Positions 1-8,142 of a stretch of DNA of 42,977 nucleotides are shown here, one piece after another. The stretch covers positions 18,366 through 61,342 of the forward strand of contig DHNM01000060.1 in assembly GCA_002409525.1 (NCBI GenBank), read 5' to 3'. Within the stretch, counting starts at the first letter, position 1. Every line of letters starts with the position of its first letter. A model generated the notes under the pieces. It was given only the letters and a program-made list of their open reading frames with translations. It did not search any database and was not told the origin of the DNA. Source of the stretch: Eubacterium sp. UBA5416. GTDB taxonomy: Bacteria; Bacillota; Clostridia; Lachnospirales; Lachnospiraceae. A program made the translations under genes and the position numbers.

Positions 1-33
1 GAACAGCATACTATTTGAGGCCCCTGGTATCAT
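1..33 (-). repeat. partial copy of the dispersed structured repeat, cut by the window edge
   Basis: Read on the minus strand, the first 15 bases from position 33 leftwards (ATGATACCAGGGGCC) match the 5' end of the repeat family found in fuller form at 9849, 29717 and 36519. The following bases (ending TATGCTGTTC) resemble the next part of those copies loosely. The copy would continue left of the window, so its length is unknown. Because only the 5' arm is seen, the assignment is tentative. Confidence 0.45.
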
Positions 34-37
34 ATTC

Positions 38-66
38 TTGTCTTTTGCCATGGTTTCTGTTATAAT
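38..66 (+). promoter_or_regulatory. sigma-A-type promoter for the WecG-like gene
   Basis: TTGTCT at 38-43 and a perfect TATAAT at 61-66 are 17 bp apart. Transcription would begin near 73, giving a short leader to the gene that starts around 100-115. Confidence 0.6.
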
Positions 67-114
67 AAATCGAAGTGTCGTTGAAAAGGCTTGAAACCTA
101 TGGAAGTGAGGCAT

Positions 115-798
115 ATGTGCAGGAAAATTAATGTACTGGGAGTGCATATAGATTATATGAATGTGGAAGCGTCCATGAATCAGATAGCGGAAATGATGAA
201 AAATGACCGTATGAACATGGTGAGCATGGTGACGATAAGTACTCTGATGCTGGCCAGGCGGGATCCGGTATGGAAGCAATATATTGAAGATATGGATCTC
301 ACTGTCATTGGAGATGATGAGATTTTAAAAGCGGCAGACATCTTCAGCGGACGAATCATGGATGAGGTAGAAGACCATAGTTTTGTAAATCTTTTTTTTA
401 ATTATATGATTCGGAATCAGAAGCAGATCTTTGTCCTTGGGGAAACAAAAAAAGAGGTAGATGGATTAAAAAACTATCTTCAGGACGCATATCCCGGGAT
501 TCTGGTCGCGGGGGATGCCGTTGTAGAAGATAGTTCCTCTCCCGAAAAATATATAAATGAGGTCAATAGTCTTTCAGTTGACGTGATTGTAAGCGGCCTT
601 TCCGGATTTCGCCAGGATATGCTTGCCTTTGAAAATAAAAGTCAGCTGAACAGTAAACTGTGGCTCTGCCTTGGAAAACAACCGTTTATCCAGTCAAATG
701 CGGGGTTAAAAGTAAGCCGATGGAGCAGACTATTAATGAAGAATGAATTTAAACGGATGGTGGCAAAATATAAAGAAAAAAACTGTTCAACCGTCTGA
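115..798 (+). CDS. divergent WecG/TagA/CpsF-family glycosyltransferase-like protein
   Basis: The 227-residue protein has the overall layout of the WecG/TagA/CpsF (GT26) family, whose members add N-acetylmannosaminyl-type sugars to lipid-linked precursors at the inner face of the membrane. Visible family traits are the N-terminal NVLGVHIDYMN strand, the LMLARRDP segment, an Asp in VIGDDEIL and a Rossmann-like second half beginning IFVLGETKKEV. Several normally conserved catalytic-site segments are altered: the usual R-V-x-G-x-D stretch reads EVEDHSF and the usual SPKQE stretch reads SGFRQD. Activity is therefore doubtful; it may be a non-catalytic or re-purposed paralogue. In-frame starts at TTG 91, ATG 100 and ATG 115 are all possible. 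ATG 115 is chosen because GGAAG lies 8 nt upstream and family homology starts immediately after it. Confidence 0.7.
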   Translation: MCRKINVLGVHIDYMNVEASMNQIAEMMKNDRMNMVSMVTISTLMLARRDPVWKQYIEDMDLTVIGDDEILKAADIFSGRIMDEVEDHSFVNLFFNYMIRNQKQIFVLGETKKEVDGLKNYLQDAYPGILVAGDAVVEDSSSPEKYINEVNSLSVDVIVSGLSGFRQDMLAFENKSQLNSKLWLCLGKQPFIQSNAGLKVSRWSRLLMKNEFKRMVAKYKEKNCSTV

Positions 799-823
799 CC
801 GCTGAAAAATACGAGGTTGACAA

Positions 824-1705
824 ATGAAAGAGTCTGTGTTTACAAAGAGCAGATATTCTGATTACCTGCTGATCGTTGCCGGAACAGCTTTGATGGCTCT
901 GGCGATAAATCTTATCCTTGATCCGGCAGGCCTGGTAACCGGTGGGTTTTCAGGTCTTGCGATCGTCATTAAGTCTCTGACCGAAACATTTATAAACAAC
1001 GGGATACCAATCTGGCTCTCCACCACAGTATTGAACGTACCGCTGTTTTTAATTGGATTTAAATTACAGGGGGCGAAATATCTGGGGAAAACGCTTTTTG
1101 GAGCAGCTGCGCTGTCTGTATGGCTTTACCTGATTCCGGAGATATCAGCAGCGCCTGACGATCTACTGCTTTCTTCTATATTTGGCGGAGGACTGCAGGG
1201 ACTGGGAATCGGCCTGGTATTTATCGGTCATGCTACGACAGGAGGCACAGATATGGCAGCGGCTCTGCTGCAGAGAAAGCACCGTCACTATACTGTGGCA
1301 CAGATCATGCAGGTGATCGATGGAATGATCGTGCTCACCGGAGTATATGCTTTTGGAATCAGTAAAGCACTTTATTCTGTAATTTCAATTGTTGTGATGA
1401 CAAAATTTACTGACACATTAATCGAGGGTCTTCATTTTGCGGTATCCGCATACATTATTACGGAGAAACCGGATGAGATTGCCAGTGAACTGATGCTGAA
1501 GGTAGACCGTGGGGTTACAGGCATTGATGCTAAAGGAATGTATACCGGAAATAAACGCACAATGCTTTACTGTGTGGCCGGAAAGAAACAGATTGTTGTG
1601 TTAAAAGATATTGTGATGAAACTGGATCCGGATGCCTTTGTAATTGTAACAGATGCAAAAGAAGTGCTGGGGGAAGGCTTTATCGAAAATACGGGGCATT
1701 TGTAA
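824..1705 (+). CDS. YitT-family membrane protein (DUF161/DUF2179)
   Basis: A 293-residue integral membrane protein with roughly five hydrophobic segments between residues 15 and 195 and a soluble C-terminal domain of about 80 residues (DUF2179, around residues 220-290). Family-typical glycine-rich motifs are visible: LDPAGLVTGGFSGLA near residue 35 and GHATTGGTDMAA near residue 138. The substrate of this family is not established; the C-terminal domain is thought to bind a small ligand or sit at the cytoplasmic face. It starts 26 bp after the WecG-like gene with GAGG upstream, so the two are probably co-transcribed. The stop codon overlaps a perfect 12-bp palindrome, GTAAATATTTAC, at 1702-1713, of unknown role. 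Confidence 0.88.
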   Translation: MKESVFTKSRYSDYLLIVAGTALMALAINLILDPAGLVTGGFSGLAIVIKSLTETFINNGIPIWLSTTVLNVPLFLIGFKLQGAKYLGKTLFGAAALSVWLYLIPEISAAPDDLLLSSIFGGGLQGLGIGLVFIGHATTGGTDMAAALLQRKHRHYTVAQIMQVIDGMIVLTGVYAFGISKALYSVISIVVMTKFTDTLIEGLHFAVSAYIITEKPDEIASELMLKVDRGVTGIDAKGMYTGNKRTMLYCVAGKKQIVVLKDIVMKLDPDAFVIVTDAKEVLGEGFIENTGHL

Positions 1706-1812
1706 ATATTTACCCTTTATTTTTAGAGGATTTTGTATTAAAATGTAGAGTATGTCACGATGGGATGAAAAGATCACGCTTCATTACTATATAGTCGAAA
1801 GAGGGAAAAGTT

Positions 1813-2901
1813 ATGATTTCAAATCAGATACTGCAAAATACAATTGAGGGGATTAAGTCCATCTCAAGAGCAGAACTCGCTGTCACGGATGTGGAAGGTA
1901 ATGTACTTGTGTCTACCTTCCCTGAAGAGGAGATTAGCAAAGTGGAAGTTGATAATTTTGCCGAATCTCAGGCGGATTCTCAGTCTATGAAAAACTTACA
2001 GTTCTTCAAAGTGTATGATGAACACCAGACAGAATACGTGTTAATTGCAAAGGGTGATAATGAGGACATCTTTCTGGTTGGAAAGCTGGCTGCATTTCAG
2101 CTGCAAAATCTTTTGGTCGCTTATAAAGAGCGCTTTGATAAAGATAACTTTATCAAGAATCTGCTGCTTGATAATCTGCTTTTGGTGGATATCTATAACC
2201 GTGCAAAGAAACTGCATATTGATACAGAAGTTCGCAGAGTAGTATTTATTCTGGAATGTGACCCGGATAAGGACCGCGGCACTCTGGAAAATGTAAGAAA
2301 TTTATTTGGCAATAAGTCAGGTGATTTTGTCACTGCTGTCGATGAAAAGGATATCATTATCGTTAAGGAACTGTCTGAAGATGATGACTATGCACAGATG
2401 AACAGAATAGCCAATTCTGTTCTTGATACATTGGGACGAGATGAAAACCATGAGGTTCATATTGCCTATGGAACGATTGTAAAAGAACTAAAAGAGGTAT
2501 CCCGCTCCTATAAGGAAGCACGGATGGCTCTTGATGTAGGGAGAATATTCTTTGAAGAGAGAGATGTCATCGCATATAGTTCACTCGGAATCGGACGTCT
2601 GATCTATCAGCTGCCGATACCGCTGTGCAAGATGTTTATCAAGGAAGTATTTGTCGATAAATCTCCTGATGATTTTGATGAGGAGACATTAACTACGATC
2701 AATAAGTTCTTCGAGAATAATCTGAATGTATCAGAGACTTCAAGACAGCTCTATATTCACAGAAATACATTAGTGTATCGTCTGGATAAGCTGCAAAAAA
2801 GCACAGGTCTGGACCTGCGCGTGTTTGAGGATGCAATTACCTTTAAGATTGCACTGATGGTAGTGCGGTATATGAGATACATGGAAACCCTGGATTATTG
2901 A
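1813..2901 (+). CDS. CdaR/PucR-type transcriptional regulator
   Basis: A 362-residue protein. The N-terminal third (about 1-110) is a putative sensory region, the middle (about 130-260) resembles the degenerate GGDEF-like domain of CdaR/PucR proteins, and the last 60 residues form a PucR-type helix-turn-helix: FFENNLNVSETSRQLYIHRN followed by TLVYRLDKLQ. Family members respond to small metabolites such as sugar diacids, purine intermediates or amino acids; the ligand here cannot be told. It lies just upstream of ftsEX (40-bp gap), which may reflect co-transcription rather than control of cell division. The start has GAGGG upstream. A possible -10 (TAAAAT, 1739-1744) lies in the preceding gap but lacks a good -35. 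Confidence 0.82.
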   Translation: MISNQILQNTIEGIKSISRAELAVTDVEGNVLVSTFPEEEISKVEVDNFAESQADSQSMKNLQFFKVYDEHQTEYVLIAKGDNEDIFLVGKLAAFQLQNLLVAYKERFDKDNFIKNLLLDNLLLVDIYNRAKKLHIDTEVRRVVFILECDPDKDRGTLENVRNLFGNKSGDFVTAVDEKDIIIVKELSEDDDYAQMNRIANSVLDTLGRDENHEVHIAYGTIVKELKEVSRSYKEARMALDVGRIFFEERDVIAYSSLGIGRLIYQLPIPLCKMFIKEVFVDKSPDDFDEETLTTINKFFENNLNVSETSRQLYIHRNTLVYRLDKLQKSTGLDLRVFEDAITFKIALMVVRYMRYMETLDY

Positions 2902-2941
2902 GAAAGATTAAACAGCAGGGTTTTTTAGAGGAGGAATATGA

Positions 2942-3625
2942 ATGATTACATTAGATGGTGTAAGTAAGAGTTATGAGAGAGGCCAGCCGGCCCTTGATGA
3001 CATATCCTTACACATAGATGAAGGGGAATTTGTTTTTATTGTGGGCAACAGTGGTTCTGGAAAATCAACATTGATCAAGCTTTTGCTGAGAGAACTAGAA
3101 CCGACTTCCGGTACCATAAAGGTAAACGGACAGGTATTAGACAAGATGAAGAGAAGAAAGATTCCCAAATACCGTCGTGGTGTGGGTGTTGTATTTCAGG
3201 ATTTCCGACTCTTAAAAGATCGCAATGTTTACGAAAATGTTGCATTTGCACAGAGGGTTATAGAGAAGCCCGGCCGTGTGATCAAGAGGAGGGTTCCTGA
3301 AGTGTTGACACTTGTAGGACTCGCTGAGAAATACAGGTCACTGCCGAGGGAGTTATCCGGAGGAGAACAGCAGAGAGTGGCACTTGCCAGAGCTTTGGTG
3401 AACCGTCCGGACATTTTGCTGGCTGATGAGCCTACAGGTAATCTGGATCCAAAGACATCAGGTGAGATTATGAAACTGATTGAGGAAATTAATGCACGTG
3501 GTACTACGGTACTTGTCGTTACTCATAATCGTGAAATTGTGAATTCCATGAAGAAAAGGGTAATCCGTCTGCGGAAAGGCGTCATTGTGAGCGACGAAGA
3601 AAAAGGTATATACCATGAGGATTAA
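2942..3625 (+). CDS. ftsE: cell-division ABC transporter ATP-binding protein FtsE
   Basis: A 227-residue ABC ATPase with the Walker A motif GNSGSGKST at residues 35-43, signature LSGGEQQR near residue 139, and Walker B ILLADEPTGNLD near residue 158. FtsE pairs with FtsX and uses ATP to drive conformational changes that activate peptidoglycan hydrolases at the septum or side wall. It is followed immediately by ftsX with an 11-bp overlap, the standard arrangement. A strong GAGGAGG lies 7 nt before the ATG. An out-of-frame ATG at 2938 is not the start. The protein acts on the cytoplasmic face of the membrane. Confidence 0.96.
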   Translation: MITLDGVSKSYERGQPALDDISLHIDEGEFVFIVGNSGSGKSTLIKLLLRELEPTSGTIKVNGQVLDKMKRRKIPKYRRGVGVVFQDFRLLKDRNVYENVAFAQRVIEKPGRVIKRRVPEVLTLVGLAEKYRSLPRELSGGEQQRVALARALVNRPDILLADEPTGNLDPKTSGEIMKLIEEINARGTTVLVVTHNREIVNSMKKRVIRLRKGVIVSDEEKGIYHED

Positions 3626-4526
3626 TACGATCGGTTATAGTATCAAACAGGGTGTAAAGAACATCTGGAGAAATAAGATGTTTTCAATTGCATCAATCGC
3701 AACTATGAGTGCCTGCATCTTTTTATTTAGCCTGTTTTTCTCTGTCCTTTCAAACTTTAACTATATTATTAAAAGTGTTGAAGAAGGCGTCTCCATGGTT
3801 GTTTTCTTTGATGAGGGAACAGATCAGGGCACGATCGATGAGATTGGAGATCAGATCAAGGCACGTTCGGAAGTAAAAGAAGTAAAATATGTTTCCGCGG
3901 ATGAATCATGGAAAAGATACCAGGAAAAATATTTTAAAGATCATCCGGAGGCTGCAGAGGGATTCAAAAACGATAACCCTCTTGCAAATGCATCGAGTTA
4001 CGAAGTTTATGTAAACAAAGTAGAGCAGCAGAGCTCACTGAAAAAATTTATTGAAAAACTGCCGGGTGTCCGTACAGTCAACCAGTCTGAGGAAGCTACA
4101 AAGACTCTGACTACAATTAACAAACTGGTCGGATACGTATCAATTGTAATTATTGGAATACTGCTCGCGATTTCTGCATTCCTAATCAGCAATACAGTTT
4201 CTATGGGTATTTCTGTGCGAAAAGAAGAAATTGGTATTATGAAGCTGATCGGAGCGACGAATCTGTTCGTGCGGCTGCCCTTCATCATGGAAGGTATCTT
4301 AATCGGTTTACTGGGTTCTGCTATTCCACTGGCTATCTGGTATTATGTATATAATAAAGCAATTACATATATATTAAATAAATTCCGTATGATTGCTGAC
4401 TTTATGAATGGACTGCTTCCGGTAACACAGGTATTCCATACGCTACTTCCGGTCGGAATTTTACTCGGAATGGGTATCGGTTTAATAGGAAGTGTATTCA
4501 CTATTCGAAAACATTTGAAAGTCTGA
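3615..4526 (+). CDS. ftsX: cell-division membrane protein FtsX
   Basis: A 303-residue membrane partner of FtsE with the typical topology: one N-terminal transmembrane helix (about residues 22-45), a large extracellular domain (about 50-170), and three C-terminal helices (about 172-193, 222-245 and 275-298). The cytoplasmic loop after the second helix contains the family-like segment VRKEEIGIMKLIGAT, the region contacting the ATPase. The gene overlaps ftsE by 11 bp, so the two are translationally coupled. The S41 protease 150 bp downstream could be a functional neighbour in envelope maturation, but this is inference. Confidence 0.95.
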   Translation: MRINTIGYSIKQGVKNIWRNKMFSIASIATMSACIFLFSLFFSVLSNFNYIIKSVEEGVSMVVFFDEGTDQGTIDEIGDQIKARSEVKEVKYVSADESWKRYQEKYFKDHPEAAEGFKNDNPLANASSYEVYVNKVEQQSSLKKFIEKLPGVRTVNQSEEATKTLTTINKLVGYVSIVIIGILLAISAFLISNTVSMGISVRKEEIGIMKLIGATNLFVRLPFIMEGILIGLLGSAIPLAIWYYVYNKAITYILNKFRMIADFMNGLLPVTQVFHTLLPVGILLGMGIGLIGSVFTIRKHLKV

Positions 4527-4680
4527 CGATACCATAAAATGCAGGAGTAATCTTTTTTGCCCCTACATCATAATATGTAAAGCTAGAGCTGTCTCAATTC
4601 CAAAAAGTATGGTATTGAAGGCAGCTTATTATGTATGCTGTGCGTAGAGCAATCTGTGTCTTATAGATGAAGGAGTGGGA

Positions 4681-5850
4681 ATGGGCGAAAATAAGAAATT
4701 AAATGATAGACTTAAAGGGTTCTTGCTTGGAATACTGACTGCGCTTATCGTATTTTGTGTGGCCTTTCTGATTCGAAACCGAGATTATATCGTGCACCGG
4801 GATATGACACCTACACAGGCAGGTGCAAGAAAAAAAATATCCGATATCTATCATACGATTGACGGGGCATATCTCGGGAAGATAGATGATGAGAAGCTGA
4901 CGGAGTATATGTGTGCAGGTCTTGTCCAGGGACTGGGGGATAAATATTCAACTTATTATACGCAGGAACAGTATGAGAAGATCATGCAGTCTGCCGGCGG
5001 TCATTATTCGGGCGTCGGAGTTGCCATTTCTAAAGATGATCATGGAGATATTCAGATTGAGTCTGCTTTTGAAAACACGCCTGCCGACAGGGCAGGGATT
5101 AAGTCGGGAGATATTCTGCTCAAAATAAATGACGAGGACATAACAAAGTTATCTGTTTCTGATGTTGTCAGCAGGATCTCGAAAGTGAAAGAAGGGGAGA
5201 CTGTTTCACTGATATTGAAAAGAGACAATAATCCTTATAGCGTGGATGTGACCGTCGAAGAAGTGGAGTCTGTATCGGTTTCCTCCAAAATGCTGGCAGA
5301 TAAGACAGGATACATCCGGATATCAGAATTCACCGGAGTGACTTCTGAGCAGTTCAGGAGCGCATATAAGAAGTTAAATGACGCAGGGATGAAAAGCATG
5401 GTTATTGATCTGAGAAGTAATCCCGGAGGCCTTGTAACCGGTGTATGTGATACACTCCGGCAGATCCTTCCCAAAGGAATTATCGTTTACACGGAAGATA
5501 AGTACGGAAATCGGGAAGAACAGACATGCGATGGAAAAAACCGCATTGATATTCCTCTGGCAGTATTGGTTAATAAGAGCTCTGCCAGTGCAGCTGAGAT
5601 TTTTGCCGGTGCAGTGAAAGATTACGGAATAGGAACAATAGTGGGTACGGACACATATGGGAAAGGTGTTGTACAGGATACGTATCAGTTGAAAGAGGGC
5701 GGCGCCCTTAAGATTACGGTCTCCCATTATTTTACTCCGAAGGGTCATAATATCAATGGAAAAGGAATCACACCGGATGTCGAGATTGATCTTCCGGAGG
5801 ATTCATCTGAAGACGTCCAGCTTGATAAGGCGCTGGGAGTACTCAATTAA
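4681..5850 (+). CDS. C-terminal processing protease, S41 family (CtpA/CtpB-like)
   Basis: A 389-residue secreted or membrane-anchored serine protease. A hydrophobic segment at about residues 13-31 serves as signal anchor. A PDZ domain (about 95-175, beginning GGHYSGVGVAIS) recognises substrate C-termini, and the S41 catalytic domain follows. The Ser/Lys dyad is visible as the first Ser of SASAAE (residue 301) and the Lys of TYGKGVVQ (residue 328). The family trims exported proteins; in spore formers CtpB participates in the sigma-K checkpoint, and a sigK gene lies elsewhere in this window, but no direct link is shown. ATG 4681 is chosen over GTG 4675 because the AAGGAG ribosome site (4670-4675) overlaps that GTG. 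Confidence 0.92.
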   Translation: MGENKKLNDRLKGFLLGILTALIVFCVAFLIRNRDYIVHRDMTPTQAGARKKISDIYHTIDGAYLGKIDDEKLTEYMCAGLVQGLGDKYSTYYTQEQYEKIMQSAGGHYSGVGVAISKDDHGDIQIESAFENTPADRAGIKSGDILLKINDEDITKLSVSDVVSRISKVKEGETVSLILKRDNNPYSVDVTVEEVESVSVSSKMLADKTGYIRISEFTGVTSEQFRSAYKKLNDAGMKSMVIDLRSNPGGLVTGVCDTLRQILPKGIIVYTEDKYGNREEQTCDGKNRIDIPLAVLVNKSSASAAEIFAGAVKDYGIGTIVGTDTYGKGVVQDTYQLKEGGALKITVSHYFTPKGHNINGKGITPDVEIDLPEDSSEDVQLDKALGVLN

Positions 5851-5866
5851 GCAAAGGAGGGAAAAG

Positions 5867-6748
5867 ATGAACAAATGCAGAGAGTATGTAATTACAACAG
5901 AAAACACCTGTGACATGCCTTATGATTACTATGAACAAAATCATGTTGAATTCTCATATCTTCCGTGTACCATGGGAGAGGTCATATATAACAGGGAAAA
6001 TGATATGGATCCGAAAGTCTTTTATAATCAGATGAGAAATGGAATGATGCCGGCCACTTCTCAGGTCAATGCTGATGAGGAAAAAAAGATGTGGAGGCCG
6101 ATTTTAGAGAAAGGATACGACATTCTCCATCTTTCGTTTTCCTCAGGTCTAAGCGGCACTTACAGCAGCTCTCGTCTTGCGGCAGAAGAACTGATGGCAG
6201 AGAATAATCAGTACAAGATTATTGTTGTTGATACTCTCTGTGCGTCTATGGGGCAGGGGCTGCTGCTTACGAAGACTCTGGATCAGAAAAGAGAGGGGAA
6301 AAGCATCGATGAGACGGCGTCATGGGTGGAACACCACAAGAAGAATCTGTGTCATGTGTTTACCGTAGATGATCTGATGTACCTTCACCGAGGCGGCCGT
6401 CTATCCAAAGTGAGCGCAGTTTTAGGGACCGTGATAAATATCAAACCTATGCTGCATGTTGATAATGAAGGGCACCTCATACTGCTCGGAAAGGAGAGAG
6501 GCCGCAAGAAGGCTCTGCAGTCACTTGTGGGAATGATGGATGAACGGCTGGGAAGTTACCGAGATAAGAATGATGTCATCTATATCAGTCACGGAGACTG
6601 TGAAGAGGATGCATTATATGTAAAAGATCTGGTGCAGAGAAAGTATCCGTCAGTTAAAAAGATCGAGGTTAACACAATCGGTGCTACGATCGGTGCGCAT
6701 GCAGGTCCCGGCACTCTTGCAATGTTTTTTATGGGAGATCAGAGATGA
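5867..6748 (+). CDS. DegV family fatty-acid-binding protein
   Basis: A 293-residue DegV-fold protein. Members bind a fatty acid and in Firmicutes can present it to the fatty-acid kinase FakA for incorporation into phospholipid. Family signatures are the N-terminal ITTENTCDMP strand, PATSQVNADE around residue 64, SFSSGLSGTY around residue 90, and the C-terminal TIGATIGAHAGPGT. No FakA homologue is in the window. The start is ATG 5867, preceded by an excellent AAAGGAGG at 5853-5860; longer in-frame extension into the S41 gene is rejected. The stop overlaps the next gene's ATG in an ATGA arrangement, indicating translational coupling to the aminopeptidase. Confidence 0.92.
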   Translation: MNKCREYVITTENTCDMPYDYYEQNHVEFSYLPCTMGEVIYNRENDMDPKVFYNQMRNGMMPATSQVNADEEKKMWRPILEKGYDILHLSFSSGLSGTYSSSRLAAEELMAENNQYKIIVVDTLCASMGQGLLLTKTLDQKREGKSIDETASWVEHHKKNLCHVFTVDDLMYLHRGGRLSKVSAVLGTVINIKPMLHVDNEGHLILLGKERGRKKALQSLVGMMDERLGSYRDKNDVIYISHGDCEEDALYVKDLVQRKYPSVKKIEVNTIGATIGAHAGPGTLAMFFMGDQR

Positions 6749-8058
6749 GTAGAGAAATTACAGAGGAACTTTTAAAATTCGTGGAAAACGGTCCGACCGG
6801 TTTTCATGCGGTTCGCACGATGCAGGAAGAACTGGAAGACTCCGGATTTATACATATTTATGAGGAAGATCCATGGATTCTTCAAAACGGCGGGAAGTAC
6901 TATGTTACACGAAACGGATCTTCACTGATCGCTTTCATGATACCTGAGATTTCAATTAACGGCTTTCAAATTATGGCCAGTCACAGTGATTCACCGACTT
7001 TCAAACTGAAGCCAGATCCTGAAATCGACATAGAAGGTCACTTTGTAAAGCTGAATGTTGAAAAATACGGAGGTATGATGATGGCGCCCTGGTTTGACAG
7101 ACCATTGTCTCTGGCGGGAAGACTGCTGACGGAGGAGAATGGGCAGATTACTTCAAGACTTGTCAAAGTAGACCGCGATCTGGTGCTAATTCCGAACCTT
7201 GCCGTCCACATGAACAGAAAGGCGAATGATGGATATCGTTATAATCCTCAGATTGATATGCTTCCTCTGTTCGGTGGAGAAGAAAGCAAGGATACTCTCA
7301 TGGATATCTTAAGCGAAGAAGCGGGGGTGAAATCCGATCAGATCCTCGATATGGATGTCTACCTGTATAACAGAATGAAAGGGAGCATCTGGGGAGGAAA
7401 AAGTGAGTTCGTCTCCAGTGCCAGACTTGACGATCTTCAGTGTGCATTCTCCTCGCTTGCGGCTTTTAAATCAAGCAGGAATCCAAAGCATGTGATTGTC
7501 CACTGTGTTCTGGATAATGAGGAGGTAGGCAGCCTGACACGTCAGGGAGCCGCATCTACTTTTCTGAAAGATACACTGGAACGGATATCAATGGTAATGG
7601 GAATGTCAAAAGAAGATTATCTGAGGGCTGTTTCCTCCGGATTTATGCTTTCGGCGGATAATGCCCACAGCGTACATCCGAATCATCAGGACAAGACAGA
7701 TCAAAGCAATCGTCCTTATATCAATGGCGGAGTGGTCTTAAAGTATAACGCGAACCAGCACTATACGACAGATGCTTTCAGTGCCGCTGTGTTCAAAAGT
7801 ATCTGTGAACATGCACAAGTCCCCGTGCAGTCGTTTGTAAACCGTTCAGACATGGCAGGAGGCTCTACGCTGGGTAACATTTCAAATGGACAGGTTTCTA
7901 TACATATGGCTGACATTGGACTTGCTCAGCTTGCTATGCATTCCCCGTATGAGACGGCAGGCGCCCGTGATACTGAATATATGATTAGGACAGCCGGTGC
8001 GTTTTATAACTCTGATATACAGATAGAAAAAGACGGTACCTGTAAGATTGATTTCTAG
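6745..8058 (+). CDS. M18 family metallo-aminopeptidase
   Basis: A 437-residue zinc aminopeptidase of the M18 (aspartyl aminopeptidase/Ape1-like) family, normally a cytoplasmic dodecamer cleaving N-terminal residues from peptides. Metal-ligand and catalytic motifs are in place: SHSDSPTFKLKP (His80, Asp82), SARLDDLQC, DNEEVGSLTRQGA, SADNAHSVHPNH and the C-terminal GGSTLGNISNGQ. Length fits the family. The ATG overlaps the DegV stop by 4 bp. It is the last gene of the rightward run and ends before a strong hairpin terminator shared with the convergent gene. Substrate preference cannot be read from sequence. Confidence 0.93.
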   Translation: MSREITEELLKFVENGPTGFHAVRTMQEELEDSGFIHIYEEDPWILQNGGKYYVTRNGSSLIAFMIPEISINGFQIMASHSDSPTFKLKPDPEIDIEGHFVKLNVEKYGGMMMAPWFDRPLSLAGRLLTEENGQITSRLVKVDRDLVLIPNLAVHMNRKANDGYRYNPQIDMLPLFGGEESKDTLMDILSEEAGVKSDQILDMDVYLYNRMKGSIWGGKSEFVSSARLDDLQCAFSSLAAFKSSRNPKHVIVHCVLDNEEVGSLTRQGAASTFLKDTLERISMVMGMSKEDYLRAVSSGFMLSADNAHSVHPNHQDKTDQSNRPYINGGVVLKYNANQHYTTDAFSAAVFKSICEHAQVPVQSFVNRSDMAGGSTLGNISNGQVSIHMADIGLAQLAMHSPYETAGARDTEYMIRTAGAFYNSDIQIEKDGTCKIDF

Positions 8059-8070
8059 CGAAAAGAAAAA

Positions 8071-8105
8071 ATGGCCGCTGCACCAGATATCGGTGCGGCG
8101 GCCAT
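8071..8105. terminator. bidirectional hairpin terminator between convergent genes
   Basis: A 14-bp stem (8071-8084 with 8092-8105, one G-T wobble) with a short loop sits between the M18 gene and the leftward gene. It is flanked by an A-run on the left (8061-8070), which gives a U-tract for leftward transcription. Rightward there is a TTTTT run at 8113-8117, slightly distant. Confidence 0.85.
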
Positions 8106-8142
8106 TTGCAGCCTTTTTGCTGCTAAAATCTAATTTTGGGAT

